Shown: positions 44,339 to 51,739 of the stretch, piece after piece
Position numbering within the stretch: the first letter of the stretch is position 1
How the letters are laid out: every line of letters starts with the position of its first letter
Notes under the pieces: generated by a model
What the model was told of the DNA's origin: nothing
Seen by the model: the letters and a program-made list of their open reading frames with translations, nothing else
Databases searched by the model: none
From: Lachnospiraceae bacterium AD3010
Lineage (GTDB): Bacteria > Bacillota > Clostridia > Lachnospirales > Lachnospiraceae
Assembly (NCBI GenBank): GCA_000622025.1
Contig: KK211388.1
Location: forward strand, 328,268-392,267
Length of the DNA stretch: 64,000 nucleotides
Direction: 5' to 3'
Program-made: the position numbers and the translations under genes

Positions 44339-44608
44339 TCATTTGATGTATACAGAAAAATCACTCCAGAGATCCTGGGTAAAGGTTACCATATTGTTCA
44401 TCATCCAGTGTCCCATCACCATAATTCCGGTAAAGATCGCTATTACCTTCGGAACAAAGGTCAGCGTCTGCTCCTGAATGGAGGTCACCGTCTGAAAGAT
44501 GGAAACCGTAAGACCCACCACCAGAGAAACAAGGAGGAGCGGTGCCGAGGTTATGATGATAATATACAATGTATTTCTCACCAGATCCGATACTGTATCT
44601 ATTGTCAT
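44339..44608 (-). CDS. fliQ: Flagellar export protein FliQ
   Basis: 89 residues, two membrane helices (residues 15-38 and 50-72), with TSIQEQTLTFVPK in the loop, the FliQ signature. Part of the FliPQR gate. Separated from fliP by 183 bases of repeats, unusual for this set, where genes usually abut. Confidence 0.93.
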   Translation of the reverse strand: MTIDTVSDLVRNTLYIIIITSAPLLLVSLVVGLTVSIFQTVTSIQEQTLTFVPKVIAIFTGIMVMGHWMMNNMVTFTQDLWSDFSVYIK

Positions 44609-44631
44609 TTTGTTCCACTCCTTTCCGAAAA

Positions 44632-44798
44632 AGATTCTTCGGGCTCCGCCCTCAGAATGACAGGTCTAATCAGTAAGATTCTTCGGGCTTCGCCCTCAGA
44701 ATGACATATTTCGTCAGTTAACAGGTCTCATCAGTAAGATTCTTCGCTCTCCGCCCTCAGAATGACATATTTCGTCAGTTAACAGGTCTCATCAGTAA
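44632..44798 (-). repeat. Three dispersed repeats with a 61-bp tandem unit between fliP and fliQ
   Basis: Copies of the CCCTCAGAATGACA-type repeat occur near 44632-44663, 44676-44706 and 44739-44768. Bases 44700-44737 repeat exactly at 44761-44798, an offset of 61. The fliP stop codon (44792-44794) lies inside the last unit. Confidence 0.8.
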
Positions 44799-45730
44799 AA
44801 AGTCTTCACAAGAGAGCCGATCACAAGGTTCCAGCCGTCCGCAAGCACAAACAAAAGGATCTTGAACGGCATGGAGATCGTCGTCGGAGGCAGCATCATC
44901 ATACCCATACTCATAAGAGTGGAGGCCACCACCATATCTATTACGATAAACGGAATATAGATCAAAAAACCGATTATAAAAGCAGTCCTGAGCTCCGAGA
45001 TGCAGAATGCCGGGATCAGCACATAGTTTGGAATATCGTCAAGCTCCTCCACGGGATCCAGCTTTGCAATGTCTAAGAAAAGCTGAACATCCTTCTTCTG
45101 GGTCTGTCCGTACATAAACTGGCGAAGAGGCTCCATTGCTCTTTCCCTAAACTCGGTCTGTGTTATGGTTCCTTCCTCAAAGGGCTTTACCGCCTGGGTA
45201 TTTATCTGATTGATAGCAGGCTGCATAATGAAAAAGGTAAGGAAAAGGGTAAGCCCGACAAGTACCTGGTTCGGAGGCGCAGTCTGTGTCCCGATGGCAG
45301 TTCTGGTAAAATGCATAACAATGATGATCCTTGTAAATGAGGTCATCATAATAAGGAGGAAGGGTGCGAGAGACAGCAGGGTCAGGGTAATAAGGATCCT
45401 TAAAGTCCCCGAAAGATTTCCTCTTTCATCAGAATATGTGATATTCAGATTATTACCGATATTCAGTTCCCTGATATCCTGAGGTGACTCTGCGGTACCC
45501 GGCTCCCTTATAACCGTACTGGAATTATAGGGATTATCACTAAGCCCCAGATCGTTGTAATTCTGGCTCCTGGTCCCCTCCACGGTAGTAGTATCGCCCC
45601 TGGATGCTCCCGTATTACTGGTAATGTTCTCCTGGGCATAAACGGGGAAAGCCATTAAGATAATAAGAGATAAAAGAAAAACGGCTGCATAAACCAACCG
45701 TATTTCCTTAAAAAGCTTTCCAGCAATCAT
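44792..45730 (-). CDS. fliP: Flagellar export protein FliP
   Basis: 312 residues from the ATG at 45730, with AGGA 7 bases upstream; the ATG at 45736 overlaps the fliO stop but has the ribosome site too close. A cleavable signal (LLSLIILMAFPVYA) and a 40-residue polar stretch precede four membrane helices, with MMTSFTRIIIVMHFTR and PPNQVLVGLTLFLTFF as FliP signatures. The stop codon lies in a repeat. Confidence 0.95.
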   Translation of the reverse strand: MIAGKLFKEIRLVYAAVFLLSLIILMAFPVYAQENITSNTGASRGDTTTVEGTRSQNYNDLGLSDNPYNSSTVIREPGTAESPQDIRELNIGNNLNITYSDERGNLSGTLRILITLTLLSLAPFLLIMMTSFTRIIIVMHFTRTAIGTQTAPPNQVLVGLTLFLTFFIMQPAINQINTQAVKPFEEGTITQTEFRERAMEPLRQFMYGQTQKKDVQLFLDIAKLDPVEELDDIPNYVLIPAFCISELRTAFIIGFLIYIPFIVIDMVVASTLMSMGMMMLPPTTISMPFKILLFVLADGWNLVIGSLVKTFY

Positions 45731-45732
45731 AT

Positions 45733-46113
45733 TCATTTCCTGTCATTCTTCCGGATCACACTTCCGGCTTTTTCAAGGAGCTTTTTAAAATCCGGTGTTT
45801 GAATTCCGGTCTGCTCACCGGCTTCCGGCTGCAGGACAACATCCTCCGGCAGCTCACAGATCAGTCCAACCTGATCCTTCGATTCCGATATCAGAAGATA
45901 TCTGTCACCTGCCTTGATAAGATCCAGACACTTTCCGCCCGACAGCCTCAAAGATTCCACAACCTGAATATTGCGTCCGGTCATTTTCTGCTTCTCAAAG
46001 GAGCCCACTATCCTTGCTGTCAAATAGGTGGCGAAAAGCACGAACGCAAATATAAGGAATGCCGACAGGAGTTCGGCAACGCTGCCAACCCCTGTTAGTA
46101 GGCAGAGATTCAT
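45733..46113 (-). CDS. fliO: Flagellar export protein FliO
   Basis: 126 residues with one membrane helix (about residues 12-35) and a cytoplasmic domain with NIQVVESLRLSGGKCLDLIK and DRYLLISESKDQVGLI, the FliO/FliZ pattern. It helps assemble FliP. The stop overlaps the upstream fliP ATG; the cheY stop is immediately before its start. Confidence 0.85.
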   Translation of the reverse strand: MNLCLLTGVGSVAELLSAFLIFAFVLFATYLTARIVGSFEKQKMTGRNIQVVESLRLSGGKCLDLIKAGDRYLLISESKDQVGLICELPEDVVLQPEAGEQTGIQTPDFKKLLEKAGSVIRKNDRK

Positions 46114-46476
46114 TTATCCTACAACTTTCTTCACGGCTTCCAGCACACGTTCCGCCTGGAACGGCTTAACTATGAAATCCTTCGCTCCGGCCTGAATGGC
46201 TTCGATAACCATTGCCTGCTGACCCATAGCGGAACACATGATAACCATAGCCGAAGGATCAGTGGACTTGATCTTCTTCAGCGCCTGTATTCCGTCCATT
46301 TCCGGCATTGTGATATCCATCAGAACCAGATCGGGTTTTACCTCGGCATATTTCTCAACAGCCTTGGCTCCGTTTTCCGCTTCACCTGCAACATTGTAGC
46401 CGTTCTTTGAAAGAATGTCCTTGATCATCATTCTCATAAATGCTGCATCATCACAAATCAGAATGTTTTTAGCCAT
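46114..46476 (-). CDS. cheY: Chemotaxis response regulator CheY
   Basis: 120 residues from the ATG at 46476 (GGGAG 8 bases upstream); the frame opens 15 codons earlier. Acidic pair Asp9-Asp10, phospho-acceptor Asp54 in VLMDITMPEMDG, and a conserved Lys in FIVKPF. CheY-P binds FliM and FliY at the switch. Placed between fliY and fliO, its usual Firmicutes position. Confidence 0.95.
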   Translation of the reverse strand: MAKNILICDDAAFMRMMIKDILSKNGYNVAGEAENGAKAVEKYAEVKPDLVLMDITMPEMDGIQALKKIKSTDPSAMVIMCSAMGQQAMVIEAIQAGAKDFIVKPFQAERVLEAVKKVVG

Positions 46477-46526
46477 AGTTTTTTCTCCCTGTTTATTTAT
46501 AGCAAACGACTCTGTCGTCAACTACA

Positions 46527-47807
46527 CTACTTTATTATTTCTGTAACTCTTACACCGAAGCTTTCTTCGATTACAACAACCTCGCCCTTTGCAACGTACT
46601 TGCCGTTTACAAGAACATCTATCGGCTCACCGGCTATCTTCTCTAATTCTATAATAGTTCCCGGTGCAAAATCAAGGATTTCGTTAATAGATTTATGCGT
46701 CCTTCCGAGTTCAACGGTAACCTCCAGAGGAACATCCTTGATAAGCTCGATATTTTCCTGACTCTGCAGAGGGTTGATATCCCCGGAGAAGGTCTGGAAA
46801 TTTGCCTGCTGGACATTTACCGGCTGCTGCATCATAGGCTGCATCATTGGCATTCCCATTCCCATCTGGGGCGCCATCTGCATCTGCGGCATACCCATCT
46901 GCATCTGAGGGTTCATACCCATCTGCATCTGGGGATTCATGCCCATCTGAGGATCCATCGCCTGAGGCATTGGCTGCTGTGCCGCTGGCTGCTGCGGCAT
47001 TGACTGAGGCTCCGGTGCTGCGCTTTCCGCTGCCGGTGGAGGCGGTGGAGGAGCTTCCTCTGCCGCTCCGGCTGCTTCTCCTCCTTCCCCGATAAAGAAG
47101 TTATATAACTCCTTGGCGAAAGGAATGGGGTAGAGCTGCATTATGGAGCTGTCAACCAGATCCTCACCTATCTGGAGATCAAAGGATATCTTTACGAATT
47201 CTCCTTCCAGAAAGGCTGCTATATCGCCCGGCTGTCCGAATTCTCCCAGATCCACCAGGGAGGCTTCCGGCGGGCTTATATCTATCATTTTCCCCAGCAT
47301 AGAGGAAAGTGATGTGGCTGCGGAGCCCATCATCTGGTTCATCGCCTCAGATATGGCGGAAAGATGAAGTTCCCCGAGTTCACCGTCCGTATTGGTTCCG
47401 TCACCACCCATCATAAGGTCGGTGATAACCTTTACATCATTCTCTTTTAATACAAGAATGTTTGAACCGTCAAGACCTACTTTGTAATGTATCTGAACAA
47501 ATACACAGGGCTTCTCATAATCCTGTATCAGAGTATCCCAGGTACATACCTCAACTGTAGGAGTGGTGATATTTACCTTGCGGTTTACCAGAGAGTACAG
47601 TGTTGTGGCTGAGGTACCCATGCTTATATTGGCAACCTCTCCAACCGCATCTCTTTCTATTTCGGAGAGTACCTCCTCTCCGGATCCGCCTGTATTCCCG
47701 TCAGAGGGCGCTTCGGAAGGAGCCTCGGAAGGCGCTGAATCGCCATCGTCAGCAGACATACCGCTCAGGAGCGAGTTTATCTCATCCTGAGATAGCATTC
47801 CGTCCAT
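46527..47807 (-). CDS. fliY: Flagellar switch phosphatase FliY
   Basis: 426 residues. The N-terminus has a CheY-P-binding-like LSQDEINSLLSGM, a CheC-like phosphatase domain (VGEVANISMGTSATTLYSLV and AISEAMNQMMGSAAT motifs), a low-complexity linker with Met/Gln/Pro repeats (QMGMNPQMQ-type, about residues 250-340), and a C-terminal FliN domain ending SFGVRVTEIIK. It combines CheY-P removal with a switch ring role. Confidence 0.95.
   Translation of the reverse strand: MDGMLSQDEINSLLSGMSADDGDSAPSEAPSEAPSDGNTGGSGEEVLSEIERDAVGEVANISMGTSATTLYSLVNRKVNITTPTVEVCTWDTLIQDYEKPCVFVQIHYKVGLDGSNILVLKENDVKVITDLMMGGDGTNTDGELGELHLSAISEAMNQMMGSAATSLSSMLGKMIDISPPEASLVDLGEFGQPGDIAAFLEGEFVKISFDLQIGEDLVDSSIMQLYPIPFAKELYNFFIGEGGEAAGAAEEAPPPPPPAAESAAPEPQSMPQQPAAQQPMPQAMDPQMGMNPQMQMGMNPQMQMGMPQMQMAPQMGMGMPMMQPMMQQPVNVQQANFQTFSGDINPLQSQENIELIKDVPLEVTVELGRTHKSINEILDFAPGTIIELEKIAGEPIDVLVNGKYVAKGEVVVIEESFGVRVTEIIK
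46845..46975 (-). repeat. Met/Gln/Pro-coding repeats in fliY
   Basis: Short imperfect 21-24-base units encoding MNPQMQMG and related peptides in the linker of FliY. Confidence 0.7.
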
Positions 47808-48791
47808 CTAGTTACCCTCCTCTCTGATTATTGATGTTACCCTGACCGCATAGTCATTCTTAATGGCTCCGGGCAGTGCCGTAAATTTCCTGATATTGCC
47901 GACGTAAACATTCAGTTCTTCAGCAACCTTGCTGTCCAGGCGTATGATATCACCGGGCTGCAGGTTCACAAAATCCTGAACCGAAATGACACTGTGTCCC
48001 AGAACTGCCTTTACCGGCATGGAAACGTGATTTATGAGATCTTCGAGATGCTCACGGTAATCCTCATCATTTCCGTTCTGCATATTGGAGAACCAGAACT
48101 TGGTATTCAGCTTATCCATTATGCTTTCCAATGTAAGGAAAGGAAGACAGATATTCATAAGCCCCTCCACGTCACCTATCCTCATATTAAGAGTGACGAT
48201 GGAGATCATTTCCGTCGGTGCTATTATCTGTGCAAACTGCGGGTTTGTCTCCACCCGTTCAAGAACCGGCGAGAGCTCCACCACATTTTTCCAGGGCTCC
48301 CTGAGGAGACGAACACAGATCACCATGATCTTCTCCAATATTGAAAGCTCGATATCCGAGTATTCCCGGCTCTTTTCCAGGGGCTCTCCCTGACCTCCCA
48401 GCATTCTGTCTATTATAGCAAAACCAAGATTGCTGGCAAGCTCTATCATAACATTTCCGCTAAGGGGCAGGAAATTGATTATACCAAGTATTACCGGGTT
48501 AGGCAACGAATTCGAAAATTCCGAGAATGTCAGCGCCTCGGAATTCACCACCGTAACCTGGGCATTTTTCCGGAGATATACCGGAAGATTCGTGGAAAGA
48601 AGTCTCCCGTAATGTTCGAAGATTATCTCCAGTGTTCTCAAATGTTCCTTTGAGAACTTCGCCGGACGCTTGAAGTCGTAATCCTTGACAGGCCTTTCAT
48701 TGGCCTCCTTCATATCGTCCGCATCTATTTCACCGGAACTGAGACCCGCCAGCAGGGCGTCTATCTCATCCTGGGACAGTACATCTGCCAA
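47808..48791 (-). CDS. fliM: Flagellar motor switch protein FliM
   Basis: 327 residues. CheY-P-binding LSQDEIDALLAGLSSG at residues 5-20, middle CheC-like domain (LRTLEIIFEHYGRLLSTNL and GGQGEP), and a C-terminal FliN-like domain with GDIIRLDSKVAEELNVYV. It sets rotation direction. Followed at once by fliY. Confidence 0.96.
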   Translation of the reverse strand: MADVLSQDEIDALLAGLSSGEIDADDMKEANERPVKDYDFKRPAKFSKEHLRTLEIIFEHYGRLLSTNLPVYLRKNAQVTVVNSEALTFSEFSNSLPNPVILGIINFLPLSGNVMIELASNLGFAIIDRMLGGQGEPLEKSREYSDIELSILEKIMVICVRLLREPWKNVVELSPVLERVETNPQFAQIIAPTEMISIVTLNMRIGDVEGLMNICLPFLTLESIMDKLNTKFWFSNMQNGNDEDYREHLEDLINHVSMPVKAVLGHSVISVQDFVNLQPGDIIRLDSKVAEELNVYVGNIRKFTALPGAIKNDYAVRVTSIIREEGN

Positions 48792-48920
48792 AGTGGTTCT
48801 CCCTTCCCCATGATTTTCAGATCATTACTCATCCGACAGAGCTTTTTTAAGAATCCGTGCACATCCGCCGGAGACTTAAGGTGAACGAACAATCATCCTT
48901 GCCGCTCACTATAAAATATC

Positions 48921-49457
48921 TTAGGAAATAAGCCAGCTGGAGAATGACACTCCGGTAATGAACTTGGAATTATACATCTCCTGAAGCCCCTCCAGTATCC
49001 TCTGCTGGATAGCCTCCGTTCCCATAGCATTTATTTCCTCAAGGGTATAGCTGCCTATTACCTTGTTTATCTCATCCTTTATAAGTCCGACCTGCGCGTC
49101 CATATTCGCGCCGTAGGTAGCGTAATCACTGTCCTTGGTATTCAGTGAAAGTGTAACCCCGACAACCGCATAATGCGCCGTTGTATCTCCTGATTCCGGA
49201 TCGACCTTTAAGGGTATTGTGAGCTGGTCTGCAATATCATAGGGAGAGATATCCGCTATGGATACATTGTTCGCAGCACTGGCAATATCCCCGCTGGAAG
49301 CGATGCCGAGATCCAGATTAATGGCGCCGCCTATGTCACCCACAAGAGCAAGCACCTTCTGGTTCGTGGGGATAATGGTAAACATCATTATTCCCGTCAT
49401 CACCGTATTGACCACCAGTAAAGCAAGTATGATTATGCCAAGCAGATTCTTTTTCAT
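48921..49457 (-). CDS. fliL: Flagellar basal body protein FliL
   Basis: 178 residues, membrane helix at 5-27, and a periplasmic-type domain with VTLSLNTKDSDYATY and ending VSFSSWLIS, in place of the usual VxFTxFVxQ. It stabilises the stator. Located after motB with a repeat-bearing 95-base gap; 129 bases without visible features separate it from fliM. Confidence 0.82.
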   Translation of the reverse strand: MKKNLLGIIILALLVVNTVMTGIMMFTIIPTNQKVLALVGDIGGAINLDLGIASSGDIASAANNVSIADISPYDIADQLTIPLKVDPESGDTTAHYAVVGVTLSLNTKDSDYATYGANMDAQVGLIKDEINKVIGSYTLEEINAMGTEAIQQRILEGLQEMYNSKFITGVSFSSWLIS

Positions 49458-49484
49458 ATAAGCCTCTTATTTTAGCTTTCTTGT

Positions 49485-49539
49485 AATCCTGAGGGCGTAG
49501 CCCTTCCTGTCATCCTGAGGGCGTAGCCCGAAGGATCTT
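49485..49539 (+). repeat. Two dispersed GTCATCCTGAGGGCGTAG repeats
   Basis: AATCCTGAGGGCGTAGCCC (49485) and GTCATCCTGAGGGCGTAGCC (49509) lie between motB and fliL, then AAGGATCTT. Confidence 0.7.
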
Positions 49540-49551
49540 ACTATAAGGATC

Positions 49552-50469
49552 CTACGAAGCGTCCGACAGCTCATTGTAGATCTTTATCTCCACACGCCTG
49601 TTCTTTGCCCTGCCCTCGGGAGTGGAATTGTCGGCAATGGGGACATATTCACCTCTGCCGCTGTGCTTAATGTGTGCAGGATCCAGAAAAGTGGTGTCCA
49701 GAAGATACTGGAAGACACTTAAGGCCCTTGCTCCCGACAGTTCGTCATTACTTGCAAACTGACCCCTGCCCCCTATGGGAACATTATCCGTATGTCCTTC
49801 GATCTCAATGGTATCATGAGCATACCTCTCAAGTATCTGTCCGAGCTTATCAAGAACAGGCTGCGCCTCATCCTTTATTGTAGCACTTCCGGAGTCAAAT
49901 AACAATGAACCGTTCATAGTGAGAAGAACATACTGGCTGGTATAATCTATGTCGATCTCGCGCCCCAGACTGCTTTCCTCTATGGCCTCTTCTATTTTTT
50001 CCGCCAGCTCCTCCGAAGCCTTCAGCTGGGCCTCAATAAGCTCTTCCTTTACCTCCTGCACTTCCGCGTCGCTTCCGGAAAAATCGCTGGACTCCGAGGA
50101 ATCCTGTTCGCCTGCGTAACCGCCGTTTGAACTGTTGTCTTCCTCGGTTTCGGAATTGTTTACAACCTCATTATTCTGTTTTCCCGATGCACTGACACCC
50201 ATTGAGCTGAAATACTGCGAAAGCTCATTCAGCTGGCTTACACCGTTACTCACCAGCACACCGTCGCCTATGGCGGTTCCTCCCCCTTCAAAGATGCTGA
50301 AGGTCTCTGCGAAGGATTTTGCCACCTCCTCATATTTCGCGGCGTCCACAGATGACATTGAGAACAGCAGTACGAAGAAGCAGAGGAGGAGATTCATCAG
50401 ATCCGAGAATGTGGCGGTCCAGGCGGGAGCACCGGGCTTTACATCTTCGACCTTATTCTTCTTAGCCAT
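49552..50469 (-). CDS. motB: Flagellar stator protein MotB
   Basis: 305 residues. Membrane helix at about 21-40 with proton-binding Asp23 in TATFSDLMNLLLCFF, a long Glu/Ser-rich linker (about 100-170), and a C-terminal OmpA-like peptidoglycan-binding domain with IEGHTDNVPIGG and GRGEYVPIADN. Lies 14 bases after motA. Confidence 0.95.
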   Translation of the reverse strand: MAKKNKVEDVKPGAPAWTATFSDLMNLLLCFFVLLFSMSSVDAAKYEEVAKSFAETFSIFEGGGTAIGDGVLVSNGVSQLNELSQYFSSMGVSASGKQNNEVVNNSETEEDNSSNGGYAGEQDSSESSDFSGSDAEVQEVKEELIEAQLKASEELAEKIEEAIEESSLGREIDIDYTSQYVLLTMNGSLLFDSGSATIKDEAQPVLDKLGQILERYAHDTIEIEGHTDNVPIGGRGQFASNDELSGARALSVFQYLLDTTFLDPAHIKHSGRGEYVPIADNSTPEGRAKNRRVEIKIYNELSDAS

Positions 50470-50483
50470 TCGTGCTCCTTACC

Positions 50484-51284
50484 TTATCCTTCACCTCCGC
50501 CGGCGTCGCCGCCCTCACCCATGGCAGCGGAATCCTTGGGAGACAGATAGGATTTCAGTTTCTCTTCTATTACACGTGGGTTTTCTCCTGCCTGTATGGA
50601 AAGGAGTCCTTCCACCTGTATTCCCTTAACGGCCATTTCCTCGCTGTTTTTGCCCTTGAGCTTTGTTGCTATGGGTGTGCAGAGCCAGTTCGCAAGGAGA
50701 GAGCCGTAATACGTCGTTACCAGCGCCACAGCCATGGAAGGCCCGATGGAGGAAGGATCCGACAGATTCTTAAGCATGTTGATAAGTCCGATAAGGGTAC
50801 CGATCATTCCCCAGGCAGGTCCCATGGAACCAACGTCCTCCCAGAAAGCCGCATTTGCTTTATGACGATCCTCTACGGCATTCATTTCCGTTTCCATGAT
50901 CGCCCGCACAAGCTCGGGATCGGTTCCGTCCACAACCAGCATTATACCTTTCTTTAAGAAAGGATCCTCGATATTTCCGGCAGCTTCCTCCAGTGACAGA
51001 AGCCCCTCTTTTCTGGCTATGTTGGAAAGATCTATTATCTGCCTGATGATATCGGCAGGCTTTACGTTATATGTCTTGAAGATCTGGGAGGTGGATTTCA
51101 TACCCGTCATGAAGTCCCCAACGGTTCGGCTTGCAAAGACAGCAAAAAAAGCGCCTCCGAAGGTTATAACCGCAGAGTCACGATCAAGGAAAGACCATAT
51201 TGCCGACATTCCATTGGATCCCGTGATCCCGTAGAACATCAGGCCAAAGCACATGATAAGACCGACTATGGAAGCAATATCCAT
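50484..51284 (-). CDS. motA: Flagellar stator protein MotA
   Basis: 266 residues, four membrane helices, cytoplasmic loop between helices 2 and 3, and the conserved GPAWGMIGTLIGLINML and AVALVTTYYGSLLANWL pair. It forms the proton channel with MotB. AGGG lies 6 bases upstream. Confidence 0.95.
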   Translation of the reverse strand: MDIASIVGLIMCFGLMFYGITGSNGMSAIWSFLDRDSAVITFGGAFFAVFASRTVGDFMTGMKSTSQIFKTYNVKPADIIRQIIDLSNIARKEGLLSLEEAAGNIEDPFLKKGIMLVVDGTDPELVRAIMETEMNAVEDRHKANAAFWEDVGSMGPAWGMIGTLIGLINMLKNLSDPSSIGPSMAVALVTTYYGSLLANWLCTPIATKLKGKNSEEMAVKGIQVEGLLSIQAGENPRVIEEKLKSYLSPKDSAAMGEGGDAGGGEG

Positions 51285-51310
51285 AACAAACCCTTACTCC
51301 TCATATTTCT

Positions 51311-51502
51311 TCACCGGCTCTTTTCCGGATCACCGTATCTGAAATCCTTCACAAGCTCCAGTATATTCATCCTGCCTTCCTTAACGATGAGCTTCTTACC
51401 GTTCTCAAAGGTCACTACCGTATCCGGTGTCTCTTCCACCGTCTGTATGTGATCCTCATTCACCAGTATCTTTGTCTCGTCAAGCTTTGTAAGTTCAATC
51501 AT
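51311..51502 (-). CDS. flbD: FlbD family flagellar protein
   Basis: 63 residues: MIELTKLDETKILVNEDHI then TVEETPDTVVTFENGKKLIV, the pattern of the short FlbD/SwrD proteins that lie next to motA; SwrD in Bacillus raises flagellar power. It is now first after the inserted cassette, downstream of the -10 box at 51621. Confidence 0.85.
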   Translation of the reverse strand: MIELTKLDETKILVNEDHIQTVEETPDTVVTFENGKKLIVKEGRMNILELVKDFRYGDPEKSR

Positions 51503-51620
51503 CAGTCGAATGCCGCCCTTCTTCTGCAGGTCTCCGGCTGTCCGAAGGAGGCACCTTCCGACTGCGGTCCACCGGGCATCTCACCATCCCGATGTGAACA
51601 GACAGGATAAACCACACGAC

Positions 51621-51629
51621 ATTATAGCA
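51621..51629 (-). promoter_or_regulatory. Extended -10 promoter for flbD-motA-motB
   Basis: Minus strand TGCTATAAT, a perfect extended -10. No good -35 hexamer at 17 bases, where the terminator hairpin lies. It falls inside the 44-bp repeat. Confidence 0.55.
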
Positions 51630-51633
51630 CAAA

Positions 51634-51660
51634 TCCCCGGAGAGAAAAACCCTCCGGGGA
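51634..51660 (-). terminator. Terminator hairpin after the giant gene
   Basis: TCCCCGGAG / CTCCGGGGA, 9-bp perfect stem, 9-base loop. Minus strand is followed by TTTGTGC, a weak U-tract. Confidence 0.65.
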
Positions 51661-51739
51661 AAATTTGTTTCAATCAGAGATATTTACTATTTGGGGCTTA
51701 CCTGTGAACAGTAATTCAATCAACTCGGAAATTCTTAAA

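Larger units (their letters stand above)
51621..51664. repeat. 44-bp direct repeat, right copy
   Basis: Matches 56611-56654 at 42 of 44 positions, with the last 34 bases identical. It contains a -10 box and a terminator hairpin. The two copies lie 4990 bases apart and enclose the cassette. Confidence 0.9.
51503..51739. other. Cassette right junction: leader, promoter and terminator
   Basis: 237 bases with no gene. They hold a leader for flbD with a GCCTCCTTCGGACAGCCGGAG-like short fold, a -10 box, the right copy of the 44-bp repeat, and the terminator of the giant gene. Confidence 0.6.
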
